64,000 bases of DNA from Enterobacter sp. 638 (GTDB lineage Bacteria; Pseudomonadota; Gammaproteobacteria; Enterobacterales; Enterobacteriaceae). Each line of letters starts with the position of its first letter. The first letter of the stretch is position 1. Shown here piece after piece: positions 56,619 through 64,000 of the stretch. Below the pieces are notes generated by a model. It worked only from the letters and a program-made list of their open reading frames with translations. It did not search any database and was not told the DNA's origin. Made by a program: the position numbers and the translations under genes. Location of the stretch: assembly GCF_000016325.1 (NCBI RefSeq), contig NC_009436.1, forward strand, positions 4,154,001 to 4,218,000. The letters run 5' to 3'.

Positions 56619-57646
56619 TACCTTTCGGCGCGTTTCCCAGGGAACATCACGCTCGCGATAATTCCCAGCGCCAATACGCCCAACACCACAAACAGGCTTG
56701 CCGTGGCGGAAATGCTATAGCCGTGATGCCAGAAGTGATCCGTCGCGTTCAGCCCCAACTTAAAGGCCACGAAGAACAGCAGCAGAACCACTGATTTCTC
56801 CAGATGCACCAGATACTGCTTCAGCGCTTCGAGCACAAAATAGAGCGTACGCAATCCGAGAATCGCGAACATCATGGCGCTATAAATAATCAGCGGTTCA
56901 CGGCTAACGGCGATAATCGCGGGTACGGAGTCGAACGCAAACATCACGTCAGACAGTTCAACCACCCCGACGCACAGCAGCAGTGGTGTGGCGTAGCGTT
57001 TCGCTTTCTTCACGCGCCCAACCATCACGTCCTGGTTTTCGGGTTTCTCAAGCTCCGCATCCACCTCTTTTTGCGTCAGAAGAAATGCGTTACTGCTGAT
57101 CTTCGGCCAGACAGGATAAAAGCGTTTCACCAACCGATAGGCCAGATGATGCGAGTAATCCTCGACTTCGTCGCTCTCTTCGTTGCGTCTGAGCATCATC
57201 AGCGCCGTCCAGCCCACCACCAGCGCGAAGACCACTTCCACGTACGGCCCAAGGCTCAACAGGCTGGTGCCGATGGCGACAAAAATTCCGCGGAACACAA
57301 TCGCCCCCAGAATGCCCCAGTACAGCACCCGGTGACGATATTTATCCGGCACCCCGAACCAGGCGAAAATCGCCATCATCACGAACAGGTTATCAACCGA
57401 GAGCACCTCTTCCAGCGCATAACCGGTGAGGAATAAACTCGCCACCTCTGCGCCGTGGTGAACGTACAGGAATCCCGCAAACGCCATTGCCATCATGACC
57501 CAAAAAATGGACCACATCGCCGCGCTTTTTAACGAAATAGGTTTGTCGTGACGGTGCATGAAGAGGTCGATAAACATCGCCCCCACAGCCATCACAACAA
57601 AGACAACGACGGTTTCCGTCGGGAAACCGAGATGAGCAGAAGCCAT
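56618..57646 (-). CDS. TerC/Alx-family membrane transporter
   Basis: 342 residues from ATG 57646 (AAAAAGG seven bases upstream); a GTG nine codons earlier is less likely. About nine membrane helices, with the two TerC signatures ALEEVLSVDNLFV and VELSDVMFAFDSVPA carrying acidic residues that bind metal. Family members export Mn(II) or help load metal onto exported proteins. It is not the E. coli alx orthologue by sequence. A structured leader precedes it. Confidence 0.9.
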   Translation of the reverse strand: MASAHLGFPTETVVVFVVMAVGAMFIDLFMHRHDKPISLKSAAMWSIFWVMMAMAFAGFLYVHHGAEVASLFLTGYALEEVLSVDNLFVMMAIFAWFGVPDKYRHRVLYWGILGAIVFRGIFVAIGTSLLSLGPYVEVVFALVVGWTALMMLRRNEESDEVEDYSHHLAYRLVKRFYPVWPKISSNAFLLTQKEVDAELEKPENQDVMVGRVKKAKRYATPLLLCVGVVELSDVMFAFDSVPAIIAVSREPLIIYSAMMFAILGLRTLYFVLEALKQYLVHLEKSVVLLLFFVAFKLGLNATDHFWHHGYSISATASLFVVLGVLALGIIASVMFPGKRAER

Positions 57647-57800
57647 AAACAACCCTTTTTGAGGACAAAACACAAACCATGCAGACTGGGGTTAACCAGC
57701 AATTGAAAAGGACGGACTGTTGACCAGTTTCTACGCCCTCAAAGCCGCGACAGTGACGCTCGCGCAAGCTGCCTACTTTACCTCAGAGAAGGGTGCCTTG
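57647..57800 (-). promoter_or_regulatory. yybP-ykoY-like (manganese) riboswitch candidate in the terC leader
   Basis: On the minus strand, CCCTTCTCTGAGG (57793-57781) can pair with CCTCAAAAAGGG (57664-57653), closing a ~140-base domain and covering the ribosome-binding site. Inside, AGTAGGCAGC (around 57777-57768) and GTCAACA (57725-57719) occur in the order and at the distance of the two conserved loops of the yybP-ykoY class (GAGUAGC and GUCAACA). TerC genes are known targets. The match of the first loop is imperfect (GGTAAAGTAG for GGGGAGUAG). Confidence 0.55.
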
Positions 57801-57810
57801 CATCTGCCGA

Positions 57811-58209
57811 TTAGGCACTCATCCCGCGCAATCTCTGCAATACCGCAACCAATACCGCGACCGACCAGCCAACCATTAAGGCGCCGACGAGCCCTTCAAC
57901 ACCGCCTATCAAACGCCAGTGTTCGGGTAGCGTGACGTCGCCGTATCCCACCGTGGCATAGCTCACCAGCGAGAAGTAAAAACTGGTATTCCAGTCTTTG
58001 AAAGCATCGACAAAATAGTAAAAACCCGCAAACAGGCTGGCTTCTATCAGATGCGCAAACAGCATGGAAATGACGATCGCGACGTTGCGAAAGACGATAC
58101 GAAACACTGCGTCGACGTTCAGGTTGATGAATTTCAGAACGATAAACATCCACACGGAGTGAATGACCACCGTCAGGGTGAGCAAGATAATGATACTAAT
58201 TAGCTGCAT
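57811..58209 (-). CDS. Small two-helix potassium channel (Ion_trans_2)
   Basis: 132 residues from ATG 58209; a longer start at 58251 adds 14 residues with no clear ribosome-binding site. Two or three N-terminal hydrophobic segments, then a pore loop with the selectivity filter TVGYGD at 86-91 and a final helix. No cytoplasmic RCK domain. It lies upstream of terC in the same direction, with the leader between. Confidence 0.85.
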   Translation of the reverse strand: MQLISIIILLTLTVVIHSVWMFIVLKFINLNVDAVFRIVFRNVAIVISMLFAHLIEASLFAGFYYFVDAFKDWNTSFYFSLVSYATVGYGDVTLPEHWRLIGGVEGLVGALMVGWSVAVLVAVLQRLRGMSA

Positions 58210-58338
58210 GGGAAACTCTGAGTGAGAGGCTAGATGGCCGCATGCTTTCAAGAGGAAAGGATGCGGCGAATGGTACAGGTCTCATCAAAGCTTAGCGGAA
58301 CGGCGAAAGAAAAAACGCGCAATAATTGCGATGGGTGA

Positions 58339-59532
58339 TTATTTCTCTTTTAGCGCCTGCGCACATGCCCATGCGCTCGCCCACGCCCACTGGAAGTTAT
58401 ACCCACCCAGCCAGCCGGTCACATCCATCACTTCACCAATAAAGTACAACCCCGGCACGTTGCGGGCTTCCATGGTGCGTGAGGAGAGTTCATCGGTATC
58501 GACACCGCCGAGCGTTACTTCCGCCGTGCGATACCCTTCGGTGCCGTTTGGCTGAACGCGCCAGTTCGTCAGCGTGTCGACCAGCGCTTGCTGCTCGCGG
58601 CTGTTGAGCTGCTTGAGCGTCACATCCGGAATTTGCCCCAGCAGCTGCAGGCACTCAATCAAACGCTTCGGCAGTTGCATCGCCAGCGTATTTTTCAAAC
58701 TTTGATTGGGATGCTCAGCGCGTTGCTCGTTGATAAAGCCGTCCAGATCGCAATCCGGCACTAAATTCACCGTCACAAACTCACCCGGCTGCCAATAACT
58801 GGAAATTTGTAATACCGCCGGACCCGAGAGACCGCGATGGGTGAAGAGCAGATTTTCGCGGAAAAGCGTCCCGTCTTCCGCGGTGATGGTGGACGAAACC
58901 GACACGCCGGAGAGCGTCTGGAGCTGTTCCAGCAGCGGCTTGTGCAGCGTAAAGGGCACCAGCCCGGCGCGCGTTGGCAATACATTCAGGCCAAACTGCT
59001 CCGCGATTTTGTAGCCAAACGGCGTGGCACCTAATCCAGGCATCGACAGTCCGCCGCTGGCAATCACCAGATTATCGGCACTTACGGTGTCGCCGTTCAG
59101 TTCGAGGGTATAGCCGTCGTCATCGCGGGTCACGTTCAGGACTTCGGTGCGCAGGCGCGTGATAACGCCGCCTTTCTCGCATTCAGCCACCAGCATATCG
59201 ACAATCTGCTGCGCGGAGTCGTCGCAAAATAGCTGTCCCAGCGTTTTCTCATGCCAGGCGATGCCGTGTTTTCCCACCAGTTCAATGAAATCCCACTGGG
59301 TATAACGCGCCAGGGCAGATTTGCAAAAATGTCGGTTTTGGCTCAAATACGCGGCGGGTTCAACATATAAGTTAGTAAAATTGCAGCGCCCCCCGCCGGA
59401 CATCAGGATCTTGCGTCCAGGCCTCTTGCCATTATCCAGCAGCAGCACGCGACGACCCGCCTGTCCGGCCATTGCCGCACAGAACATTCCCGCCGCACCG
59501 GCGCCAATTACAACGGCATCAAACCTTTCCAC
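58339..59532 (-). CDS. yhiN: FAD-dependent flavoprotein YhiN (HI0933 family)
   Basis: 397 residues (E. coli 400). N-terminal dinucleotide-binding motif VIGAGAAG at 8-15, GRKILMSGGGRCNFTN, and a C-terminal FAD-binding TLGGVDTDEL and GEVMDVTGWLGGYNFQWA. Reaction unknown. Divergent from pitA, as in E. coli. Confidence 0.95.
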   Translation of the reverse strand: MERFDAVVIGAGAAGMFCAAMAGQAGRRVLLLDNGKRPGRKILMSGGGRCNFTNLYVEPAAYLSQNRHFCKSALARYTQWDFIELVGKHGIAWHEKTLGQLFCDDSAQQIVDMLVAECEKGGVITRLRTEVLNVTRDDDGYTLELNGDTVSADNLVIASGGLSMPGLGATPFGYKIAEQFGLNVLPTRAGLVPFTLHKPLLEQLQTLSGVSVSSTITAEDGTLFRENLLFTHRGLSGPAVLQISSYWQPGEFVTVNLVPDCDLDGFINEQRAEHPNQSLKNTLAMQLPKRLIECLQLLGQIPDVTLKQLNSREQQALVDTLTNWRVQPNGTEGYRTAEVTLGGVDTDELSSRTMEARNVPGLYFIGEVMDVTGWLGGYNFQWAWASAWACAQALKEK

Positions 59533-59762
59533 ATCAAAATCCTCTTGTTTTACCGGCGCGAATTGTAAAGTTTCCTATGTGGTCGCACCAGCGCAAATAT
59601 CCGATATCTCAGTCATTTACTTGAAATATAAAATATATTTCTTTACCGGACACATACAAAGCAGAAGGTATATCAAAAAAAAGCTATATTTCACTTTGCC
59701 CGTTGCGCGTTTGTCCTGGATAATGCGCCGCGTTCATGTCCTCCAAAATGGCGTAACGTCCT

Positions 59763-61262
59763 ATGCTACATTTGTTTGCTGGTCTGGATTTACATACCGG
59801 ACTTTTATTATTGCTTGCTCTGGCATTTGTCTTGTTCTACGAAGCTATCAATGGCTTCCACGATACGGCGAACGCAGTAGCTACCGTTATCTACACTCGA
59901 GCGTTACGATCGCAAGTTGCGGTGGTGATGGCGGCTGTATTTAACTTCTTTGGTGTTCTCCTTGGTGGTCTAAGCGTAGCCTACGCCATCGTTCACATGC
60001 TGCCTACAGACCTCCTTCTGAATATGAGTTCAGCCCATGGTCTGGCGATGGTATTTTCAATGCTGCTTGCCGCAATTATCTGGAACCTCGGAACCTGGTA
60101 TTTCGGTCTGCCTGCATCCAGTTCTCACACGCTGATCGGCGCGATTATCGGTATTGGGTTAACCAACGCCCTGATGACCGGTACGTCAGTCGTTGATGCG
60201 CTGAATATCCCGAAAGTTATTGGTATTTTTGGTTCGCTTATCATTTCCCCGATCGTGGGTCTGGTCGTTGCGGGTGGATTGATTTTCATCCTGCGTCGTT
60301 ACTGGAGCGGAACCAAAAAACGCGCCCGTATTCACCTGACGCCAGCAGAGCGTGAAAAGAAAGACGGCAAGAAAAAGCCGCCATTCTGGACCCGTATCGC
60401 ACTGATCATTTCAGCCATCGGCGTGGCCTTCTCTCATGGCGCGAACGACGGCCAGAAAGGCATCGGTCTGGTGATGCTGGTACTGATTGGCGTGGCACCA
60501 GCAGGTTTCGTGGTTAACATGAACGCGTCCGGCTACGAAATCACCCGTACCCGCGATGCCATCAATAACGTCGAAGTTTACTTCCAGCAGCATCCTGCGC
60601 TGTTGAAGAAAGCCACCGGCGTTGACCAACTGATTCCTTCACCTGAACCGGGTGCGGCGACCGCGCCGGGCGAGTTCCATTGCCATCCGGCAAACGCGAT
60701 CAACGCGCTGGAACGCGTGAAGGTTATGCTGGGTGATATCGAAAGCTACGACAAACTGTCCGTCGATCAACGTGGTCAGCTGCGTCGTATCATGCTCTGC
60801 ATCTCTGATGTGACCGATAAAGTCGCGAAGTTGCCAGAAGTGAACGCAGACGATAAGCGCCTGCTGAAGAAACTGAAAGGCGATATGCTCAATACTATTG
60901 AGTACGCGCCAATCTGGATAATCATGGCGGTCGCGCTGGCGCTGGGTATCGGTACGATGATTGGCTGGCGTCGTGTTGCCACCACTATCGGTGAGAAGAT
61001 CGGTAAGAAAGGCATGACGTATGCGCAAGGTATGTCTGCGCAGATGACAGCTGCCGTGTCTATCGGTCTGGCGAGTTACACCGGTATGCCGGTCTCCACC
61101 ACGCACGTTCTGTCTTCGTCCGTTGCGGGTACGATGATTGTTGACGGCGGCGGTCTGCAACGCAAAACCGTGACCAATATTCTGATGGCCTGGGTGTTTA
61201 CCCTTCCGGCGTCAATTCTGCTGTCAGGCGGTCTGTACTGGATCTCCCTGAAGCTGATTTAA
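59763..61262 (+). CDS. pitA: Low-affinity inorganic phosphate transporter PitA
   Basis: Metal-phosphate:H+ symporter, 499 residues as in E. coli. Two PD001131-type halves with [11 protein letters not shown] and [12 protein letters not shown] signatures, about ten membrane helices and a cytoplasmic loop (about 330-380). Followed by a strong terminator; convergent with uspB. Confidence 0.97.
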   Translation: MLHLFAGLDLHTGLLLLLALAFVLFYEAINGFHDTANAVATVIYTRALRSQVAVVMAAVFNFFGVLLGGLSVAYAIVHMLPTDLLLNMSSAHGLAMVFSMLLAAIIWNLGTWYFGLPASSSHTLIGAIIGIGLTNALMTGTSVVDALNIPKVIGIFGSLIISPIVGLVVAGGLIFILRRYWSGTKKRARIHLTPAEREKKDGKKKPPFWTRIALIISAIGVAFSHGANDGQKGIGLVMLVLIGVAPAGFVVNMNASGYEITRTRDAINNVEVYFQQHPALLKKATGVDQLIPSPEPGAATAPGEFHCHPANAINALERVKVMLGDIESYDKLSVDQRGQLRRIMLCISDVTDKVAKLPEVNADDKRLLKKLKGDMLNTIEYAPIWIIMAVALALGIGTMIGWRRVATTIGEKIGKKGMTYAQGMSAQMTAAVSIGLASYTGMPVSTTHVLSSSVAGTMIVDGGGLQRKTVTNILMAWVFTLPASILLSGGLYWISLKLI

Positions 61263-61276
61263 CGATCAGAGTGCAT

Positions 61277-61312
61277 AAAAAAGCGGGTCAGGAAACTGAC
61301 CCGCTTTTTTTA
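61277..61312. terminator. Bidirectional terminator pitA/uspB
   Basis: AGCGGGTCAG (61282-61291), loop GAAA, CTGACCCGCT (61296-61305), flanked by A and T runs on both sides. It lies 20 bases after the pitA stop. Confidence 0.92.
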
Positions 61313-61327
61313 TACTCATTTTCATAC

Positions 61328-61663
61328 TCAATGCCAGATCAGGAGCGCCACCATGCTCACCACAACCAGCCCACACAGGGCGCTGGTCAAAATGAACTGA
61401 CAACGTAAACGCTCGCAACGACGGATAAATTCGTCGTCATGATGATCGCGATAGCGTTGGGCGTAGATGTACCACACCAGACGCATCTGTTTGCTGGGCT
61501 GTCCATGCGACGTGAAGAAGCCTCCACCATCCACATACTGATAAAGCAACGGATCGCAACCACGAAGTACCACTAATAGCGCGCGTAACGATGAGAAATA
61601 ACGCGCCATATTCACTATGCAAACCACACATAACGCCCAAAACAATGCGACGGTGCTAATCAT
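61328..61663 (-). CDS. uspB: Universal stress protein B UspB
   Basis: 111 residues from ATG 61663, the E. coli length, nearly identical in sequence. Two membrane helices, one at each end ([34 protein letters not shown]). RpoS-dependent and linked to ethanol resistance in E. coli. Divergent from uspA, 283 bases apart. Confidence 0.96.
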   Translation of the reverse strand: MISTVALFWALCVVCIVNMARYFSSLRALLVVLRGCDPLLYQYVDGGGFFTSHGQPSKQMRLVWYIYAQRYRDHHDDEFIRRCERLRCQFILTSALCGLVVVSMVALLIWH

Positions 61664-61946
61664 ACTTCCTCCCCGGCGTCCGCCCACGAAGCAAGGCTTC
61701 TGGACAACCGCACCCCAATGCCCTGACAGACAGTTCAGTGAAAGAATGACGAAAGTCGATCGGGTTCACGTTTAATTTTCCGAACGGCTCATTAAATAGT
61801 GTAGGAGATCCGCTACTTTTTTTGCCACAAGGTTAATCGTTATCAACACCAAAGCTTGAAAATTTTCGTTAACTGGGCCGTAATAAAGACAGATAGACGA
61901 CGGCTTAACTCATGGGTCATCGATAACTTAAGGAAGGAGTAACACT

Positions 61947-62384
61947 ATGGCTTACAAACACATTCTTATCGCGGTAGACCTCTCTCCTGAGAGTAAAGTG
62001 CTGGTTGATAAAGCGGTATCCATGGCACGTCCCTATAACGCGAAAGTTTCTTTGATTCACGTTGATGTGAATTACTCCGATCTCTACACCGGCCTCATCG
62101 ACGTCAATCTCGGCGACATGCAGAAGCGCATTTCTGAAGAAACTCACCACGCGCTAACTGAATTATCCACAAACGCAGGATACCCAATTACCGAAACCTT
62201 GAGCGGTAGCGGCGATCTCGGCCAGGTGCTGGTTGATGCGATTAAGAAATACGATATGGATTTGGTGGTTTGCGGTCATCACCAGGATTTCTGGAGCAAA
62301 CTGATGTCTTCAGCGCGTCAGCTGATCAACACCGTTCACGTTGATATGCTGATTGTTCCACTGCGTGACGAAGAAGAAGAGTAA
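61947..62384 (+). CDS. uspA: Universal stress protein A UspA
   Basis: Cytoplasmic dimeric stress protein, 145 residues (E. coli 144). UspA fold with [12 protein letters not shown] at the N-terminus and no ATP-binding GxxGS motif of the UspFG type at the C-terminus. AAGGAGT ribosome-binding site. Stop codon followed by a decayed GAGAGGG repeat and the 91-base array. Confidence 0.97.
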   Translation: MAYKHILIAVDLSPESKVLVDKAVSMARPYNAKVSLIHVDVNYSDLYTGLIDVNLGDMQKRISEETHHALTELSTNAGYPITETLSGSGDLGQVLVDAIKKYDMDLVVCGHHQDFWSKLMSSARQLINTVHVDMLIVPLRDEEEE

Positions 62385-62934
62385 TTCTGAATTCCCTCTC
62401 CCCATAGGAGCGAGCGAGTAAAAACAGCGCCGGTTAATTCCCTGTCCCCTTTTGGGAGAGGGTTAAGGCGTTAGACCGTATAAGGTAAAAGAAAACGGCA
62501 ACTTCGGTTGCCGTTTTTTGTGTCTTCACCCTCTCCCGTGGGAGAGGGCCGGGGTGAGGGCATCAGACCGCACAAGGTAAAAGAAAACGGCAACTTCGGT
62601 TGCCGTTTTTTGTGTTTTCTCCCTCTCCCGTGGGAGACGGCCGGGGTGAGGGCATCAGACCGCACAAGGTAAAAGAAAACGGCAACTTCGGTTGCCGTTT
62701 TTGTGTCTTCACCCTCTCACGTGGGAGAGGGCCGGGGTGAGGGCATCAGACCGCACAAGGCAAAAGAAAACGGCAACTTCGGTTGCCGTTTTTGTGTCTT
62801 CACCCTCTCCCGTGGGAGAGGGCCGGAGTTAAGGCATCAGACCGCACAAGGCAAAAGAAAACGGCAACTTCGGTTGCCGTTTTTTGTGTCTTCACCCTCT
62901 CCCGTGGGAGAGGGCCGGGGTGAGGGCATCAAAC
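62385..62934. repeat. Tandem array of 91-92-base composite repeats
   Basis: After a decayed GAGAGGG segment (62390-62461), units start at 62462, 62554, 62646, 62737, 62828 and a part unit at 62920. The spacings are 92, 92, 91, 91 and 92. Each holds GGTGAGGGCATCAGACCGCAC, AAAACGGCAAC-TTCG-GTTGCCGTTTT, and CCCTCTCCCGTGGGAGAGGG. Units are almost identical. It occupies the whole 544-base convergent uspA/rsmJ junction, and the last head encodes the final rsmJ codons. Confidence 0.93.
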
Positions 62935-63693
62935 CGCACTCACCTCAGCCGTTCCCGAATAGATATCAAACCGGTGCCCTTTGGTCGTCACCGCATTCGT
63001 CGTCGCCACATCCGCCAGCGGCGGCGCGTAATCAGGGCGCTTCACCACCACTCGTTTTGTGGCCAGCAATCGCGCAGGTTCCAGCAAGCCATCCGCATCT
63101 AAATCCGGTCCCACCAGCGACTGAAACACGCGCATCTCTTTTTTGACCAGCGCGCTTTTCTGCTTGTGCGGGAACATCGGATCGAGATACACCACCTGCG
63201 GGCGCGGCGTGATATCCGTCAGTGCCGTCAGGCTCGACGCGTGAATCAACTGTAAACGTTCCTGTAACCACGCACCAATCTCTGGATCGGCATAGCCGCG
63301 CGCCAGACCATCGTCGAGCAGCGCCGCCACCACAGGATTGCGTTCCAGCATTCGAACGCGACAGCCAACAGAGGCCAGCACAAATGCATCGCGCCCCAGC
63401 CCTGCCGTGGCATCCACCACGTCGGGCAGATAACTCCCTTTGACACCCACCGCTTTCGCTACCGCTTCACCGCGACCGCCGCCAAACTTACGCCGATGCG
63501 CCATCGCGCCGTCAGCGAAATCAACAAAGATGCCGCCGAGTTTGGGCTCATCACGCTTACGCAGTTCGAGATGTTCCGGCGTCATCACCAGCGCCATCAA
63601 ATTTTGTTCATCGTGTTCAAGCCCCCAGCGGGCCGCAAGAACAGATAAGGCGCCGTCTCCGGCGCCTGTTTCATCTACTAAGCAGATTTTCAC
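62929..63693 (-). CDS. rsmJ: 16S rRNA m2G1516 methyltransferase RsmJ
   Basis: SAM-dependent methyltransferase for G1516 of 16S rRNA. GTG start at 63693 gives 254 residues (E. coli 250) and the conserved VKICL start; seven bases lie between the prlC stop and this GTG. SAM motif [11 protein letters not shown], catalytic YLDPMFPHK. The C-terminus (GTAEVSAV) is longer than in E. coli and its last residues are read from the repeat head. Co-transcribed with prlC. Confidence 0.96.
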   Translation of the reverse strand: MKICLVDETGAGDGALSVLAARWGLEHDEQNLMALVMTPEHLELRKRDEPKLGGIFVDFADGAMAHRRKFGGGRGEAVAKAVGVKGSYLPDVVDATAGLGRDAFVLASVGCRVRMLERNPVVAALLDDGLARGYADPEIGAWLQERLQLIHASSLTALTDITPRPQVVYLDPMFPHKQKSALVKKEMRVFQSLVGPDLDADGLLEPARLLATKRVVVKRPDYAPPLADVATTNAVTTKGHRFDIYSGTAEVSAV

Positions 63694-63700
63694 GCTGCGA

Positions 63701-64000
63701 TTAGCCTTTGATTCCGTAATGCTCAAGCATCGCATCCAGCTGCGGCTCGCGGCCACGGAAGCGTTTGAACAGCTCCATTGGCTCTTCGGAACCTCCGCGC
63801 GTCAGGATGTTATCCAGGAACGACTGACCGGTTTCGCGGTTGAAGATACCTTCCTCTTCAAAGCGCGAGTAGGCATCGGCTGCCAGCACGTCGGCCCACA
63901 GGTAGCTGTAGTAACCCGCCGCATAGCCACCAGCAAAGATATGGCTGAACGCGTGCGGGAATCGACCCCACGTTGGACCAGGAATCAGTGCGACCTGCTT
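63701..64000 (-). CDS. prlC: Oligopeptidase A PrlC (C-terminal 99 residues only)
   Basis: Zinc metallopeptidase of the M3 family that degrades signal peptides and other oligopeptides in the cytosol. Only the C-terminus is in the window, from [19 protein letters not shown] to LEHYGIKG; the HExxH active site lies outside. The frame is open to base 64000. Confidence 0.93.
   Translation of the reverse strand, partial: KQVALIPGPTWGRFPHAFSHIFAGGYAAGYYSYLWADVLAADAYSRFEEEGIFNRETGQSFLDNILTRGGSEEPMELFKRFRGREPQLDAMLEHYGIKG

Overview
The window is chromosomal DNA from a member of the Enterobacteriaceae. From gntU to prlC the gene order follows the E. coli K-12 segment gnt-yhhWXY-ggt-ugp-liv-rpoH-ftsYEX-zntA-tusA-yhhQ-dcrB-yhhST-acpT ... 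yhiN-pitA-uspBA-rsmJ-prlC, and the proteins are close to the E. coli ones. Several features differ from K-12: a TRAP transporter between zntA and tusA, a PuuE/GabT-like aminotransferase between livJ and rpoH, an aryl polyene cluster next to acpT where K-12 has nik and rhs genes, and a dense family of short GAGAGGG-type repeats. This points to an Enterobacter/Leclercia/Lelliottia-like genus, but I cannot fix the genus by reading.

Layout: 1-2322 gluconate uptake and its repressor (gntU partial, gntK, gntR with operators). 2548-5301 yhhW, yhhX, the RyhB sRNA with a Fur box, yhhY. 5534-7833 ggt and yhhA. 7814-12849 the ugpBAECQ glycerol-3-phosphate operon. 13194-20420 branched-chain amino acid transport livKHMGF and livJ with panM between. 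20618-21883 an aminotransferase. 22044-26410 rpoH and ftsYEX. 26549-31033 rsmD, yhhL, yhhM, yhhN, zntA. 31169-33984 a tripartite TRAP transporter with a KdgR-like palindrome. 34131-38308 tusA, yhhQ (with a structured leader), dcrB, yhhS, yhhT.

38604-54249 is the accessory centrepiece: about 18 genes in one direction, mostly overlapping by 4 bases, ending in the phosphopantetheinyl transferase acpT. They match in order and content the ape (aryl polyene) type II polyketide pathway: two ACPs, three ketosynthase-like proteins (one without the catalytic Cys), a ketoreductase, two hot-dog dehydratases, an aryl acid ligase, a thioesterase, acyl and glycosyl transferases, a LolA-like carrier, an MMPL exporter and lipoproteins. 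AcpT presumably activates the two ACPs. 54318-58209 holds an SDR, an NlpC/P60 enzyme, a HAD phosphatase, a TerC-type transporter with a manganese-riboswitch-like leader, and a small K+ channel. 58339-64000 returns to the conserved backbone (yhiN, pitA, uspB, uspA, rsmJ, prlC partial).

The least expected signal is a composite repeat of about 91 bp: a CTGATGCCCTCACCC head, a CCCTCTCCC/GGGAGAGGG hairpin, then a GGCAAC/GTTGCC terminator-like hairpin. Whole units or parts of it sit at six of the ten convergent gene junctions, often starting at or inside a stop codon, and have expanded into tandem arrays at four places. Three ERIC-type repeats are also present. No rRNA, tRNA, CRISPR array, prophage or transposase was seen.
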